From assembly GCA_002408065.1 (NCBI GenBank), contig DHQI01000016.1, positions 1-33,543 on the forward strand: a DNA stretch of 33,543 bases, in the 5' to 3' direction. A model generated the notes under the pieces. That model was not told the DNA's origin, made no database searches, and saw only the letters and a list, made by a program, of their open reading frames with translations. The position numbers and the translations under genes were made by a program. This DNA is from Bacteroidales bacterium UBA5342. GTDB lineage: Bacteria; Bacteroidota; Bacteroidia; Bacteroidales; UBA5342. How positions within the stretch are numbered: position 1 is the stretch's first letter; each line of letters begins with the position of its first letter. Of this stretch, positions 21,129 through 30,916 are shown in pieces.

Positions 21129-23330
21129 ATGAAAAAGATTTTATCCATACTAGCTACAAGTATAATGTTGAGTTGTGCTACGGCACAGATGCATCCTACA
21201 CTGATAGTGGCGGACGACGATGTGGCCGACCTGAAAGCAGCGATGGGGAAATACCCGCTTTGGGATGCTACCTTGGCTGATTTGGCTGCTGAGGCCGATG
21301 CTGTATTAGCAAGCAAAGCTGATGTGCCTGTACCGGTTGACCCTGCAGGTGGCTATACTCACGAAAAGCATAAGGCCAATGGTCAGATGTTGAAAAAACT
21401 GGGCTTGCAATACCAGATGAGTGGTGATGTTAAATATGCTGAATATGCCAAAGCGGTGTTTCTGCAATATGCAGCTATGTATCCTATATTAGATGTTCAC
21501 CCGGTAGACAAATCGTATGCCCGTGGTAAGCTATTCTGGCAGCAGCTGAACGAGGCCGTTTTTCTTTGTGATGCTATTGAAGGATACGATGCCATTTATG
21601 CGACGTTAAGTAAAAAAGAACGTAAGATCATAGAAAATGACTTTTTGTTGAAGATGGCCGATTTCCTTTCGGTAGAAACACCTTACGTCTTCAATAAAAT
21701 ACATAACCATGGTGTGTGGGCAGCAGTAGCAGTGGGTATGACAGGTATGACACTGGACAACGACGAATTAGTCGCGCGTGCTTTTTATGGTATCGACGAA
21801 AAAGGCAAGCCAATGCAGGCCGATATTAATGGTTTTGGTGACTCGCCTTATGGCTTTTTTACCCAGACCAAAGAATTGTTTTCACCTGATGGATATTACA
21901 CCGAGGGGCCTTATTATCAGCGTTATGCAATGACCCCTTTTTTGCTTTTTGCGCAAAGCATCAATCAGAATTATCCGGAGATGAAGGTGTTTGATTTCGA
22001 AGATCGGATTTTCATAAAAGCTGTTGAAACATTAATCGATTTAACGGATGCGAAAAATGAATTTTTTCCTATCAATGACCACTTGAAAGGGATGGGGCTG
22101 GGGGCTCCGTCGATGGTGTGGGCTATGGATTTTTTATATGCACGGACTAAGAACCCGCAGATTCTGGATATTGCCGAAAAGCAAGGTTTACGCAGCATCT
22201 CGATGGGGGGAATGGAAATAGCCAAAGGCTTAGCGCAAGGTAAAAAAGAAACGATTGCTAAGCAATCTAAGATTATAACAGATGGTAAAGAGGGAAAATC
22301 AGGTGGATTGGGTTTAATACGCGATGAAGATTTGACCACTGTGTTCAAATTTGCCACACACGGACTGAATCATGGTCATTTCGATCGCTTGAATATGATT
22401 CATTACCACCAAGGCAATGAGATCTTAAGCGACTATGGCGCAGCGCGTTTTGTGAATGTGAAAGCTAAAGAAGGTGGCCGTTACTTGCCTGAAAATAATA
22501 GCTATGCTAAACAGACTATAGCGCACAATACCTTAGTGGTCAATGAGCAGTCGCAGTTTGGTGGAGAATACAAAATGGCCAAAGAACCGCACTCTCAATT
22601 AATATTTGCTGATTTTGAAGGCGACAATATTCAGATTTTGGCGGCTCAGGATGATAAAGCTTATGATCACGTGATGATGAAGCGTGTAGTGGCGCAGATT
22701 ACGCACAAAGATTACGCACAACCTATTTTGGTAGATGTATTTACAGTGGATGCTTTGGCGGAGAGCCAATTTGACCTGCCTTATCATTTTTATGGTGAAA
22801 TTATTGACACACATTTTGATGTGAACACCGCTACCGATGAGCTTAAGCCTTTGGGAACAGCGCACGGTTACGAGCACCTGTGGCGCATAGCTGACGGTAA
22901 ATCGAATACCGGAAATGCCGGTTTTACCTGGATGCAAGATCGTAAATTTTATTCGCTGACTACCGTAAGCAATACTGAAACAGAATTGATATTTACCCGG
23001 ACAGGCGCTAATGATCCTGCCTTTAACCTGCGTAGTGAACCGGCTTTTATCATACGACAGCCTAAAACTAAGCAATATTTGTTTGCCACAGTGGTGGAAT
23101 GTCACGGTGATAATAATCCTAATACAGAGATTGTTTCCAATCAGGAAAAGATGACCCAAAAACTAGGTGCTGAGCGTATCGGCGATCTACTGCTAGTGCA
23201 CATAACAAGCAAGTTGGGGTCAGATATAGAATTACTTATCAACCTTGACCATGAAAAACCAACACAAGAATTTGAGTTGAATGGTGAAAAATATGTGTTG
23301 AATAGTAATTATAAATTAATAACTAAATAA
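21129..23330 (+). CDS. PL17 oligoalginate lyase
   Basis: This 733-aa exolytic lyase releases unsaturated monouronates from alginate oligomers, probably in the periplasm. The signal peptide is MKKILSILATSIMLSCATAQ; Cys16 may allow lipidation. Residues 30-390 form the alpha/alpha-toroid domain with the catalytic candidates Asn193-His194 (KIHNHGVW) and Tyr262/263 (EGPYYQRYA). The C-terminal beta-sandwich heparinase II/III-like domain has HGLNHGHFDRLN (about 411-422), Tyr459 (NNSYAKQ) and His466 (IAHNT), which includes the zinc-site region of the family. All key residues expected from Alg17C-type enzymes appear present. It follows the PL6 gene and lies 8 bp before the KdgF-like gene. Confidence 0.94.
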   Translation: MKKILSILATSIMLSCATAQMHPTLIVADDDVADLKAAMGKYPLWDATLADLAAEADAVLASKADVPVPVDPAGGYTHEKHKANGQMLKKLGLQYQMSGDVKYAEYAKAVFLQYAAMYPILDVHPVDKSYARGKLFWQQLNEAVFLCDAIEGYDAIYATLSKKERKIIENDFLLKMADFLSVETPYVFNKIHNHGVWAAVAVGMTGMTLDNDELVARAFYGIDEKGKPMQADINGFGDSPYGFFTQTKELFSPDGYYTEGPYYQRYAMTPFLLFAQSINQNYPEMKVFDFEDRIFIKAVETLIDLTDAKNEFFPINDHLKGMGLGAPSMVWAMDFLYARTKNPQILDIAEKQGLRSISMGGMEIAKGLAQGKKETIAKQSKIITDGKEGKSGGLGLIRDEDLTTVFKFATHGLNHGHFDRLNMIHYHQGNEILSDYGAARFVNVKAKEGGRYLPENNSYAKQTIAHNTLVVNEQSQFGGEYKMAKEPHSQLIFADFEGDNIQILAAQDDKAYDHVMMKRVVAQITHKDYAQPILVDVFTVDALAESQFDLPYHFYGEIIDTHFDVNTATDELKPLGTAHGYEHLWRIADGKSNTGNAGFTWMQDRKFYSLTTVSNTETELIFTRTGANDPAFNLRSEPAFIIRQPKTKQYLFATVVECHGDNNPNTEIVSNQEKMTQKLGAERIGDLLLVHITSKLGSDIELLINLDHEKPTQEFELNGEKYVLNSNYKLITK

Positions 23331-23338
23331 TTAAGAAT

Positions 23339-23713
23339 ATGAAACGTAATAGCGAAAAGTATGTATTAACTAAGTCGATGGAATGGGAAGACTTAGGTGG
23401 TGGTGTAAGCCGTAAATTCTTAGGGTACGACAACCAAATAATGATGGTTCAGGTAAAGTTTGAAGAAGGAGCAGAAGGCGCTCCTCATGCTCACTTTCAT
23501 ACACAAGCTACTTATGTGGCTTCAGGGAAATTTGAATTCCATATTGATGGCGTTATTCAGATTGTAGAAGGTGGCGACGGTGTTTACATAGAGCCTAACC
23601 TGTTACATGGTGCTAAGTGTCTTGAAGCAGGTATGTTGATAGACGTGTTTAGCCCTGTACGTGAAGATTTTCTGTCAGGTAATGGCGTGTCTTATTTTGG
23701 CGATAAAAAGTAA
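23339..23713 (+). CDS. kdgF: KdgF-like cupin, unsaturated uronate lineariser
   Basis: This 124-aa single-domain cupin is of the KdgF type, which converts cyclic 4,5-unsaturated monouronates into the linear ketone form (DEH from alginate, DKI from pectin). The metal ligands are visible as H50, H52 and Q56 (PHAHFHTQ) and H90 (LLHGA). Asp102 and Phe104 in IDVFSP sit where the catalytic region of KdgF lies. There is no signal peptide, so it acts in the cytoplasm after import. It is 8 bp downstream of the PL17 gene and ahead of the MFS gene, which is the order of metabolic steps. Length is typical. Confidence 0.9.
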   Translation: MKRNSEKYVLTKSMEWEDLGGGVSRKFLGYDNQIMMVQVKFEEGAEGAPHAHFHTQATYVASGKFEFHIDGVIQIVEGGDGVYIEPNLLHGAKCLEAGMLIDVFSPVREDFLSGNGVSYFGDKK

Positions 23714-23714
23714 T

Positions 23715-23797
23715 AAAGACTAACAGACTCAAGACTAATAGACAGAAGATAATGAGACCATTGGTTTTTTTTAGTCTAATGTTTTATAGTCTTTAAA
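23715..23797. repeat. AGACTAA-word array with inverted half
   Basis: The gap between the kdgF and MFS genes begins with degenerate direct words (AAGACTAAC, AGACTC, AAGACTAAT, AGACAG; about 23717-23745) and then carries inverted ones (TTAGTCTAA at 23771, ATAGTCTTT at 23787). The layout and words match the array between nrdD and nrdG (8251-8412), so both belong to one family of intergenic repeats. An RNA hairpin is possible. Confidence 0.65.
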
Positions 23798-23808
23798 TCT
23801 TATTTGAT

Positions 23809-25095
23809 ATGAAAGTAAAAGGTTTACGCTGGGCAATTATAGCTCTGATTTTCCTGGCAACAGTGATCAATTATATCGACCGTAGTGCGCTTTCCATTAT
23901 GTGGGGCGGACAGGATGTCGATGGTTCTATTGCGCAAGCTCTGGATCTTACCAAGAACGATTATGCTCTTATTCTGAACATCTTTATGGTGTTTTATGCG
24001 CTTGGGCAATTGTTCTCTGGAAAATTGTTTGATAAAGTAGGAACACGCATTGGTTATGTCATCTCTATTGGTGTATGGGCTTTGTCTTCGTTTATGCATT
24101 CTACAGTACGCGGTATTTTGTCTATTGGTATATTCCGTAGTTTGCTGGGTATATCCGAGGCCGGTAACTGGCCGGGCGCTGTGAAAAGCAATGCTGAATG
24201 GTTTCCTGTAAAAGAGCGCGCTATTGCTCAGGGTTTATTTAATGCCGGAGCCTCTATCGGTTCAGTGATCGCACCGCCCTTTATTGCTGCTCTCTTTGTG
24301 GGCTTAGGTTGGCGTACCACTTTTATGGTCATTGGTTCGTTTGGTCTTTTGTGGATTATTCCTTGGTTGCTGATTAATAAGGCTGGGCCTAAAAAACACC
24401 CTTGGATAACTGACGAAGAACGTAAGTACATTACTGACGGACAGAATGAGGCAGACAAGAAAGAAGATGAGAATTCTAAAGGTCTTTCCTTGAAAGAGAT
24501 TCTTTCACACCGTGAATCTTGGGCGGTTGTGGTAAGTCGTTTCTTTATGGAGCCAATATGGTGGCTTTTTGTAGGTTGGATGCCTATTTACCTCTTCGAT
24601 GTTTATGGTTTTGACGTGAAAGAAGTGGGTATGTTTGCCTGGGTACCTTATGTAGGTGCAGCGGTTGGTAGTATAGCCGGTGGTTTTGTTTCCGGTCGTA
24701 TCATTAGCAAAACAGGTTCTGTCAACAAAGGGCGTAAAACCACCATCGTTATAGGAGGAATCATTATGGTACTAGGACTCATCGCTACTGTGCTTTATGG
24801 TAACACAGCCTTACGTTTTGTACTGATTGTATGTGCTGTATTATTCGGTTTTCAGTTTGCTATAGGTAATGTGCAAACCTTGCCAAGTGATTTGTTTGGT
24901 GGTAAGTCCGTAGGCTCACTTGCAGGCCTTGGCGGTATGATAGGAGTTTTCTCGGTTATCGTGATGAACTTCTTGGTTCCTCGCGTAGTAGAGTCTTTTG
25001 GGTATAACCCGATTTTTGTGGTCATAGCTTTATTTGTGCCATTAGCCGTAGGAGCCATATATTTCTTTGCCCGTCAAATAAAATCAGTAGGATAA
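23809..25095 (+). CDS. ExuT-type MFS transporter for alginate monouronate
   Basis: This 428-aa inner-membrane protein has about 12 helices in two halves, with a charged loop near residues 190-225 (KKHPWITDEERK...KKEDENSKG by position). The first-helix motif VINYIDRSALSIM and the GKLFDKVGTRIGY loop identify the anion:cation symporter branch of MFS, which includes hexuronate transporter ExuT. In alginate loci such transporters import unsaturated uronate or DEH by proton symport. Specificity here is inferred from context: PL17 upstream, KdgF and the SDR around it. Start and length are normal. A 95-bp gap full of AGACTAA words separates it from kdgF. Confidence 0.9.
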   Translation: MKVKGLRWAIIALIFLATVINYIDRSALSIMWGGQDVDGSIAQALDLTKNDYALILNIFMVFYALGQLFSGKLFDKVGTRIGYVISIGVWALSSFMHSTVRGILSIGIFRSLLGISEAGNWPGAVKSNAEWFPVKERAIAQGLFNAGASIGSVIAPPFIAALFVGLGWRTTFMVIGSFGLLWIIPWLLINKAGPKKHPWITDEERKYITDGQNEADKKEDENSKGLSLKEILSHRESWAVVVSRFFMEPIWWLFVGWMPIYLFDVYGFDVKEVGMFAWVPYVGAAVGSIAGGFVSGRIISKTGSVNKGRKTTIVIGGIIMVLGLIATVLYGNTALRFVLIVCAVLFGFQFAIGNVQTLPSDLFGGKSVGSLAGLGGMIGVFSVIVMNFLVPRVVESFGYNPIFVVIALFVPLAVGAIYFFARQIKSVG

Positions 25096-25155
25096 AAAGT
25101 ATAGAGACAATAGCCTATAACTAATAAATTAATATAACACATTAAAATAATTATT

Positions 25156-25917
25156 ATGGAATTAAATGGAAAAGTTGCCATCGTAACAGGAGCTACAGGT
25201 GGTATTGGTTTTGCTGTTGCAAAACAATTGGGAGAAGAAGGTTACACCGTTGTGTTGAACGGTATTGAAGATGCAGCAGGTGCTGAGAAAGTGGCTGAAT
25301 TGACCGCAGCAGGCATTAAGGCTGAATATTACGGTTTTGATGTAACAGACTCAGCAGCGGTAACAGAAAACATTACTAAAATTGGAGAAAAATACGGTAA
25401 AATTGATGCTTTAATCAATAATACCGGAGGTATTGGGGTACGTGCCCGTTTTGAAGAAATGACAGATGATCAGTACAAATTTGTAATGGCGCTTAACCTT
25501 GATTCAGTATTCTATGCATCCAGAGCCGCTATTCCTTTTCTGAAAAAAGCAGAGAAAGCTTCTATCATCAACTACACGTCGAATGCCGCTTGGAATGGTG
25601 CCGGTCCTGGTGCTGGTATTTATTCGGCCTCTAAAGGTGGTGTGCAATCTATTACCCGTGCTTTGGCCAAAGATTTAGCGGAATATGGTATTCGCGTTAA
25701 CGCTGTATCGCCGGGTACGATTGATACGCCTTTCCACGCGCAAATTAAATCGACGAAACCAGAAGTATTTGCATCATGGAAAAACAGTGTATTGTTAGGT
25801 CGCCTTGGTGAGCCGGAAGAAGTAGCGGGAGTCGTTTCTTTCTTATTGAGCGATGCGGCTTCTTTTATCACTGCTGAAACTGTTCAGATTGGTGGTGGAC
25901 AAGCACTGGGTATCTAA
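25156..25917 (+). CDS. SDR oxidoreductase, probable DEH reductase
   Basis: This 253-aa classical short-chain dehydrogenase has the cofactor loop TGATGGIG (residues 11-18), the NNTGG segment (88-92, where most members have NNAG), and the catalytic tetrad Asn114, Ser142, Tyr156 and Lys160 (YSASK). The closest general type is KduD/FabG. In this context it most likely reduces DEH (4-deoxy-L-erythro-5-hexoseulose uronate) to 2-keto-3-deoxy-D-gluconate, with NADH or NADPH. It is the last gene before a strong terminator. Another uronate or ketone substrate cannot be excluded from sequence alone. Confidence 0.87.
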   Translation: MELNGKVAIVTGATGGIGFAVAKQLGEEGYTVVLNGIEDAAGAEKVAELTAAGIKAEYYGFDVTDSAAVTENITKIGEKYGKIDALINNTGGIGVRARFEEMTDDQYKFVMALNLDSVFYASRAAIPFLKKAEKASIINYTSNAAWNGAGPGAGIYSASKGGVQSITRALAKDLAEYGIRVNAVSPGTIDTPFHAQIKSTKPEVFASWKNSVLLGRLGEPEEVAGVVSFLLSDAASFITAETVQIGGGQALGI

Positions 25918-25950
25918 TGCCCTCGTTTTCTTTTAATAAGTTAACTGAAG

Positions 25951-25981
25951 CTTACAGCAGCTTAGGGCTGCTGTAAGTTTT
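25951..25981 (+). terminator. Terminator after the SDR gene
   Basis: A perfect 11-bp stem (CTTACAGCAGC, 25951-25961; GCTGCTGTAAG, 25967-25977) has a 5-nt loop and is followed by TTTTC. It splits the alginate series into a metabolic unit and the SusCD unit. Confidence 0.85.
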
Positions 25982-26173
25982 CAAAAATCTTCTGTGTTAG
26001 TTCCTATACCCCTGAAAGACTAACAAATCCAGGTAGCACGTCCCCTTATAACAGGACTGCTCAGAAACCTTATGTTTCGTATTAATGTAAGCTCATAAGT
26101 TATGACTGATGAGTATTTATAAATGAATTAAAGCTCCTTGAGTCATAAATGCCAAGGATTAAACTTTAAAACA
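25982..26173 (+). promoter_or_regulatory. SusC upstream region with inverted repeat
   Basis: TGTTAGT (25995-26001) and ACTAACA (26019-26025) form a 7-bp inverted repeat with 17 bp between. TATGTTTCG near 26071 is a one-mismatch -7 box. No TGGTNNACCA site like those before gntR is seen, so susCD may be controlled differently or through read-through. No gene is present in this stretch. Confidence 0.4.
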
Positions 26174-29100
26174 ATGAAAAGATTTAAACATTTATTATTT
26201 ACCATTTTTGTTGCATTGTTCTCCAGCTTTGCTATTGTGGCCCAGGGTCAGAGTGTAGTGACTGGTGTGGTAACAGATGTTCAGGGCGAACCATTGCCGG
26301 GGGTAACCATTGCAATAGTAGGAACCACCACAGGTGGCTATTCCAATGTAGATGGAGAGTTCTCAATACAAGTAGATCAAGCCGTAGGTACGGAAGTGAC
26401 CTTTGAGGTGTCATTCATTGGTTTCGTAACTCAATCTGTTGCGGCTAAGGTCGGCACTAACATGACCATAGTACTTGAAGAAGACCTTCAGAATCTTGAA
26501 GAACTCATCGTTGTAGGTTACGACGTGCAAAAGAAATCTCACTTAACCGGTTCCATTGCAAAGATGGAAACGCACGGTATCGAAAATGTGCCAACCTCAC
26601 GTTCCGACCAATTGTTGCAAGGACGTATCGCCGGTGTACAAGTACAAAACACCACCTCGGAAGTAGGGGTAGAGGCTGAAATTAATATTCGTGGTTTTGG
26701 CTCTATTAGCGCTAATGCCCAGCCATTAATTATTGTAGATGGTTTCCCTATGGAGGATGGCTTGGGTATGGTTGATGCCAATGACATTGCCAGTGTGGAA
26801 GTGCTGAAAGATGCAGCTTCTGCGGCTATCTACGGTTCGCGTGCTGCTAACGGGGTTATTTTGGTGACCACCAAGTCAGGTTCGCTGACAAAACCAAAAT
26901 ATTCCTTTAAAACCTCTTTTGGTATTAAAGACTACCACGAGCTTCATCCTATCATGACCAATCAGGAATATACTGATATGATTTTGAGTGAAGACATTAT
27001 ACGTGGTAGTGGTACGATGAGTGCTCAAGCTTTTGCGATGTCTACCATCGATAATACCACTAACTGGCAAGAGCAGGCTTTGCGCCAAGCGACTATTTCT
27101 AATACCAACTTTAGTGTTTCAGGTGGTAAAGAAGAGGTGAAATATTACATTTCTACATCTTACCTGACGGACCAGGGTATTATGAAAAATAATCAGTATG
27201 ATAAATTCAGTCTCCGTTCTAAATTGGATGTTAACCTTTCGGAACGTATGAAGATTGGAACCAATATGACGGCCACTTATTCTTACCGTGAGCGTCCTAC
27301 TGTGAATTTTACCGATTTTTACCGCACCCCGTCATTTATGCCTACCCGCCATACCGCACAAACAGCTGCTATCACAGGCGAAGAAGAAGGTTCATGGGCA
27401 CACGGTGCTGCATTTAGTAACAAAAGCTATACCGGAGTGGATCCTATTTCCGGATTGGATAGAACGGTAAACTCATCACCTTACAACACTTCAAACAATA
27501 ACCCGCTCTCGCGTATGGAAAACGAATACCGTAAGCGTGACGAATATAGGGTGCAAAGTTCTGTATTTTTTGAGATAGAGGTGGTTGATAACTTGAAGTT
27601 TAAAACCTCTAACGGTTTCAATATCCGTTATCGTGAGGAAAACGAATACGCTAATGAAGGGTCGGCGAAGGCTGGTTCGTCTAATAGTGGCTTGTATACC
27701 AACGAGTTGTATACTAATTTATTGACAGAGAACACGCTTATTTATTCAAACCGTTTCCGTAAGCACGACATTAACGGAATGTTGGGAGCTTCATTTGAAA
27801 AGAAAAGTTATAAAACGGCAGGTATTTACGGCATTGATTTTCCTACCGATTATATCAATACCCTGAATGTTGCAGGTACTATTTTGCAGTATGACGGTGA
27901 TGACCATGTGACGGGAACCTGGGTGCCGGGAATTGGTACAAAGGAATCATTTTTTTCCCGTTTAATGTATGCTTATGACGATAAATACCTGCTTTCGGCC
28001 AGCCTTAGAGCTGATGGTAGTTCAAAAGTTGGACAGGAGAATCTTTGGTCTGTTTTCCCTTCTGTTTCATTGGGTTGGCGCATAGCTCAGGAAGATTTCT
28101 TTAAAAATGCCGTCTCTTGGGTCGATGCTTTGAAGGTTCGTGCCAGCTATGGTGTGAATGGTACTGATAATATTGCGTATTATGCTAATACCAATGTGTT
28201 GTCGTCTGCCAACTATTCGCTTGGTTCTGATAATGTGGTGTCTGGTTTGGCCAATACTTCTACCACCTTAGGTAACCAGTATTTGGTCTGGGAGCAGCGG
28301 GATGAGTACAATGCAGGTATCGACTTTTACGTGTTGGATTCACGTTTGGGACTTGTGTTTGATGCCTATTATTCTATCACTCGTAAATTGCTTTATGAAG
28401 GCAATATTAGTTCAATTTCCGGTTTTATCAATGCCTGGGGTAACGATGGTAGGGTGCGGAACAAAGGTTTTGAATTTACCATTAACTCATACAACATTCG
28501 AACTAATGATTTTGAGTGGAGCACATCGCTTAACTTTTCGCATAACGACAACCGCTTGCTTGATCTTGCAGGCCCTATGCAGTCCATCTCTTTGGGAGAG
28601 CGTGACGAAATGTACATTGCCCGTGTAGGTGATCCATTGATTCAGTTTTACGGCTATGCCACTCAGGGGGTTTGGGAAAATCAGGATCAAATCAACAATA
28701 ATGCGTCGCACATCAGCGATGTACCGGGTGGTCTGAGAGCAGTAAACGTTGATGGTACTACGGCTGAGATTAATGATGATGATTTACAGGTGATTGGTAA
28801 TCCTTTCCCGGATTTTACCTGGGGTTTGACCAACCAGTTTACTTATAAAGGATTTGATCTTTCGTTTTTGTTCCAGGGTTCGCAAGGTGCTGATTTGTGG
28901 AATGGCGACGGCTACTACAAAGAGTCTGTTAAGTACAACAAAAACTATGTGACTAACCGCTGGGTAAGCGAGGACCATATTGGTGACGGACAAACGCCGT
29001 TCGAACAAAATGGTTTGACACATATGTCAACCGATTATATGGTGCAGGATGCTTCTTATTTGGCCTGGAAAGACCTTTCTATTGGTTATAAATTTGATTC

Positions 29101-29311
29101 AGATCAGATGGCAGAGTTGGGTATCCGTTCATTAAGACTATACGCCAGTTTCCAGAACTTATGGTATCTGACCAGTGATGATTATAAGGGAATCAACGTA
29201 GAGGCACGTTCAACATCCAGTGCTTATGAAAGTCCTTTGATTCAGGGCTATCAGCGTGGTGCTTTCCCTACGCAGCGTACCTATAATTTTGGTTTAGAAC
29301 TCGTATTTTAA
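26174..29311 (+). CDS. SusC/RagA-type TonB-dependent transporter
   Basis: This 1045-aa outer-membrane protein, counted from ATG 26174, imports oligosaccharides (here probably alginate oligomers) using TonB energy. The signal peptide ends near IVAQGQ. Residues 20-105 are the CarboxypepD_reg-like beta-sandwich (VVTGVVTDVQGEPLPGVTI). The plug follows at about 115-235 (SRSDQLLQGRIAGVQV, NIRGFGSI, PLIIVDGFP, YGSRAANGVILVTTKSG by position). A 22-strand barrel follows, ending in YNFGLELVF, with the terminal Phe. I rejected the in-frame ATG at 26138, because it would add residues before the signal peptide. Its SusD partner follows 39 bp later. Confidence 0.96.
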   Translation: MKRFKHLLFTIFVALFSSFAIVAQGQSVVTGVVTDVQGEPLPGVTIAIVGTTTGGYSNVDGEFSIQVDQAVGTEVTFEVSFIGFVTQSVAAKVGTNMTIVLEEDLQNLEELIVVGYDVQKKSHLTGSIAKMETHGIENVPTSRSDQLLQGRIAGVQVQNTTSEVGVEAEINIRGFGSISANAQPLIIVDGFPMEDGLGMVDANDIASVEVLKDAASAAIYGSRAANGVILVTTKSGSLTKPKYSFKTSFGIKDYHELHPIMTNQEYTDMILSEDIIRGSGTMSAQAFAMSTIDNTTNWQEQALRQATISNTNFSVSGGKEEVKYYISTSYLTDQGIMKNNQYDKFSLRSKLDVNLSERMKIGTNMTATYSYRERPTVNFTDFYRTPSFMPTRHTAQTAAITGEEEGSWAHGAAFSNKSYTGVDPISGLDRTVNSSPYNTSNNNPLSRMENEYRKRDEYRVQSSVFFEIEVVDNLKFKTSNGFNIRYREENEYANEGSAKAGSSNSGLYTNELYTNLLTENTLIYSNRFRKHDINGMLGASFEKKSYKTAGIYGIDFPTDYINTLNVAGTILQYDGDDHVTGTWVPGIGTKESFFSRLMYAYDDKYLLSASLRADGSSKVGQENLWSVFPSVSLGWRIAQEDFFKNAVSWVDALKVRASYGVNGTDNIAYYANTNVLSSANYSLGSDNVVSGLANTSTTLGNQYLVWEQRDEYNAGIDFYVLDSRLGLVFDAYYSITRKLLYEGNISSISGFINAWGNDGRVRNKGFEFTINSYNIRTNDFEWSTSLNFSHNDNRLLDLAGPMQSISLGERDEMYIARVGDPLIQFYGYATQGVWENQDQINNNASHISDVPGGLRAVNVDGTTAEINDDDLQVIGNPFPDFTWGLTNQFTYKGFDLSFLFQGSQGADLWNGDGYYKESVKYNKNYVTNRWVSEDHIGDGQTPFEQNGLTHMSTDYMVQDASYLAWKDLSIGYKFDSDQMAELGIRSLRLYASFQNLWYLTSDDYKGINVEARSTSSAYESPLIQGYQRGAFPTQRTYNFGLELVF

Positions 29312-29350
29312 TAAGGACTATTCCTTCTTAAGAGAAGGGTTTAAAAGATT

Positions 29351-30850
29351 ATGATTATGAAAAAGATAATATTAATAATGATTGCTGCTGTTTTTATGAT
29401 GTCTTGTGAAGGCTTCTTGCAGCAAGATCCTGTCGATCAGTTGGGTGAAGGTAGCTTTTATACCAACGACGAGGAGATGGATATGGCTACTATTGCCTGC
29501 TACAATGGTTTGCAGGCCACGATGGAATTCGAATGGTTATTGACCGAAATCAGAACGGATAATTCACGTATTCACTCACGTAGTACTACGTCTACCAGCA
29601 GTAAAGCAGTCATCGCGGTAGATCATTTGACAGTGCCTACTACACACGCTCACAATCAAACGTATTGGGAAGCTGTTTATCACAACATTTACCGTTGTAA
29701 CACTGTATTGGATCAGTTGGATGTGGTGCAGGATTCAACATTGAAAGTGCAGTTAGAGGCTGAGGCCAAGTTTATCCGTGGTTACCACTATTTTAATATG
29801 GTACGTTTGTATGGTCCGGTGTTCAAGGTGGATACGCGTATGACTATTGACGAATCGAATAATGCAGAGAGAAGTCCGGTGGAAGATATCTATGCTTTTA
29901 TCGAAGAGGATTTGGATTTTGCTCAAAAGAACCTGCCGGCGTCTTACGACGATGATGAAACAGGACGTGCAACTACTTGGGCAGCCAAAACGCTATTGGC
30001 AAAAGTATACCTGACTTTAGAAGATTATGATGCGGCCGGTTTGTTACTCGACGAAGTTGAACTTAGCGGACACGAGCTCTTAGGCAGCTATGCCGATGTG
30101 TTTGATACCGGTAATGAAATGAATAATGAGATTCTGTTTGCCGTACGTTACAAAACCGGAGGTTTGGGTTTAGGTTCTCCATTTGCCAACTATTTTGCGC
30201 CTAACGGAAGTCAGGATGCAGTGATTAACTTTAGTGGCGAAGGCTACAACTGTCCTTCTACATCATTAATTCAGGCTTATGAAGCCGGCGATGAGCGTAT
30301 GGATGTGACCCTGTCCGAAACTTACATTAACCTGTCGGGTGATGTAGCTCCAATGGCATGGGTTAAGAAATATTACTCTCAGGTATCTATCCGTTACGAT
30401 GCTGAAAACGACTGGCCGGTGATTCGCTATGCTGATGTATTGCTGATGCAAGCTGAGGTGAAACTTAAAAATGAAGGTGTAGCTGCTGCTCTGCCTTATA
30501 TCAACGATACACGTACACGTGCCGGTTTATTGGCTCTGACCTCTGAAGATGTGCCAAATATTTTGTCTGCTCAGCTGGCCATAGAAAACGAAAGAAGACT
30601 GGAGTTTGCTTTAGAAAACCACCGCTTTTTTGATTTGATCCGTACCAATCGTTTCAAAACGATTATGGATGAGCATTTTGAGACAGAATTGATTCAAACC
30701 ACTGATGGTACTTTGGATCCTGCCTATACCGACCCTGATTATTCGATCTATATGCCGGACCGCATCGTTGATGAGTGGCAATTGCTGTTGCCTATTCCGT
30801 TCAGTGTGACTTCTGTAATGACGCAGATATCTCAAAATCCGGGTTATTAA
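29351..30850 (+). CDS. SusD/RagB-family surface glycan-binding lipoprotein
   Basis: This 499-aa outer-membrane lipoprotein forms the lid over the SusC channel and binds the polysaccharide at the cell surface. The lipobox gives Cys19 (MMSCEGF) and is followed by the typical LQQDPVDQ. The N-terminal SusD-like domain contains the TPR-like helices (RCNTVLDQLDVV, EAKFIRGYHYFNMVRLYGPV). The C-terminal half has the conserved RYADVLLMQAEV, NERRLEFALENHRFFDLIR and final LLPIP...ISQNPGY. The start may be 29351 or the ATG two codons later. Length is normal. It pairs with the SusC gene 39 bp upstream. Confidence 0.96.
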   Translation: MIMKKIILIMIAAVFMMSCEGFLQQDPVDQLGEGSFYTNDEEMDMATIACYNGLQATMEFEWLLTEIRTDNSRIHSRSTTSTSSKAVIAVDHLTVPTTHAHNQTYWEAVYHNIYRCNTVLDQLDVVQDSTLKVQLEAEAKFIRGYHYFNMVRLYGPVFKVDTRMTIDESNNAERSPVEDIYAFIEEDLDFAQKNLPASYDDDETGRATTWAAKTLLAKVYLTLEDYDAAGLLLDEVELSGHELLGSYADVFDTGNEMNNEILFAVRYKTGGLGLGSPFANYFAPNGSQDAVINFSGEGYNCPSTSLIQAYEAGDERMDVTLSETYINLSGDVAPMAWVKKYYSQVSIRYDAENDWPVIRYADVLLMQAEVKLKNEGVAAALPYINDTRTRAGLLALTSEDVPNILSAQLAIENERRLEFALENHRFFDLIRTNRFKTIMDEHFETELIQTTDGTLDPAYTDPDYSIYMPDRIVDEWQLLLPIPFSVTSVMTQISQNPGY

Positions 30851-30916
30851 TAATTCAAAATTTATGATTCAAGATTAGAAATGAATCTTCATTTGAACTT
30901 GGAAAACATTACAACA

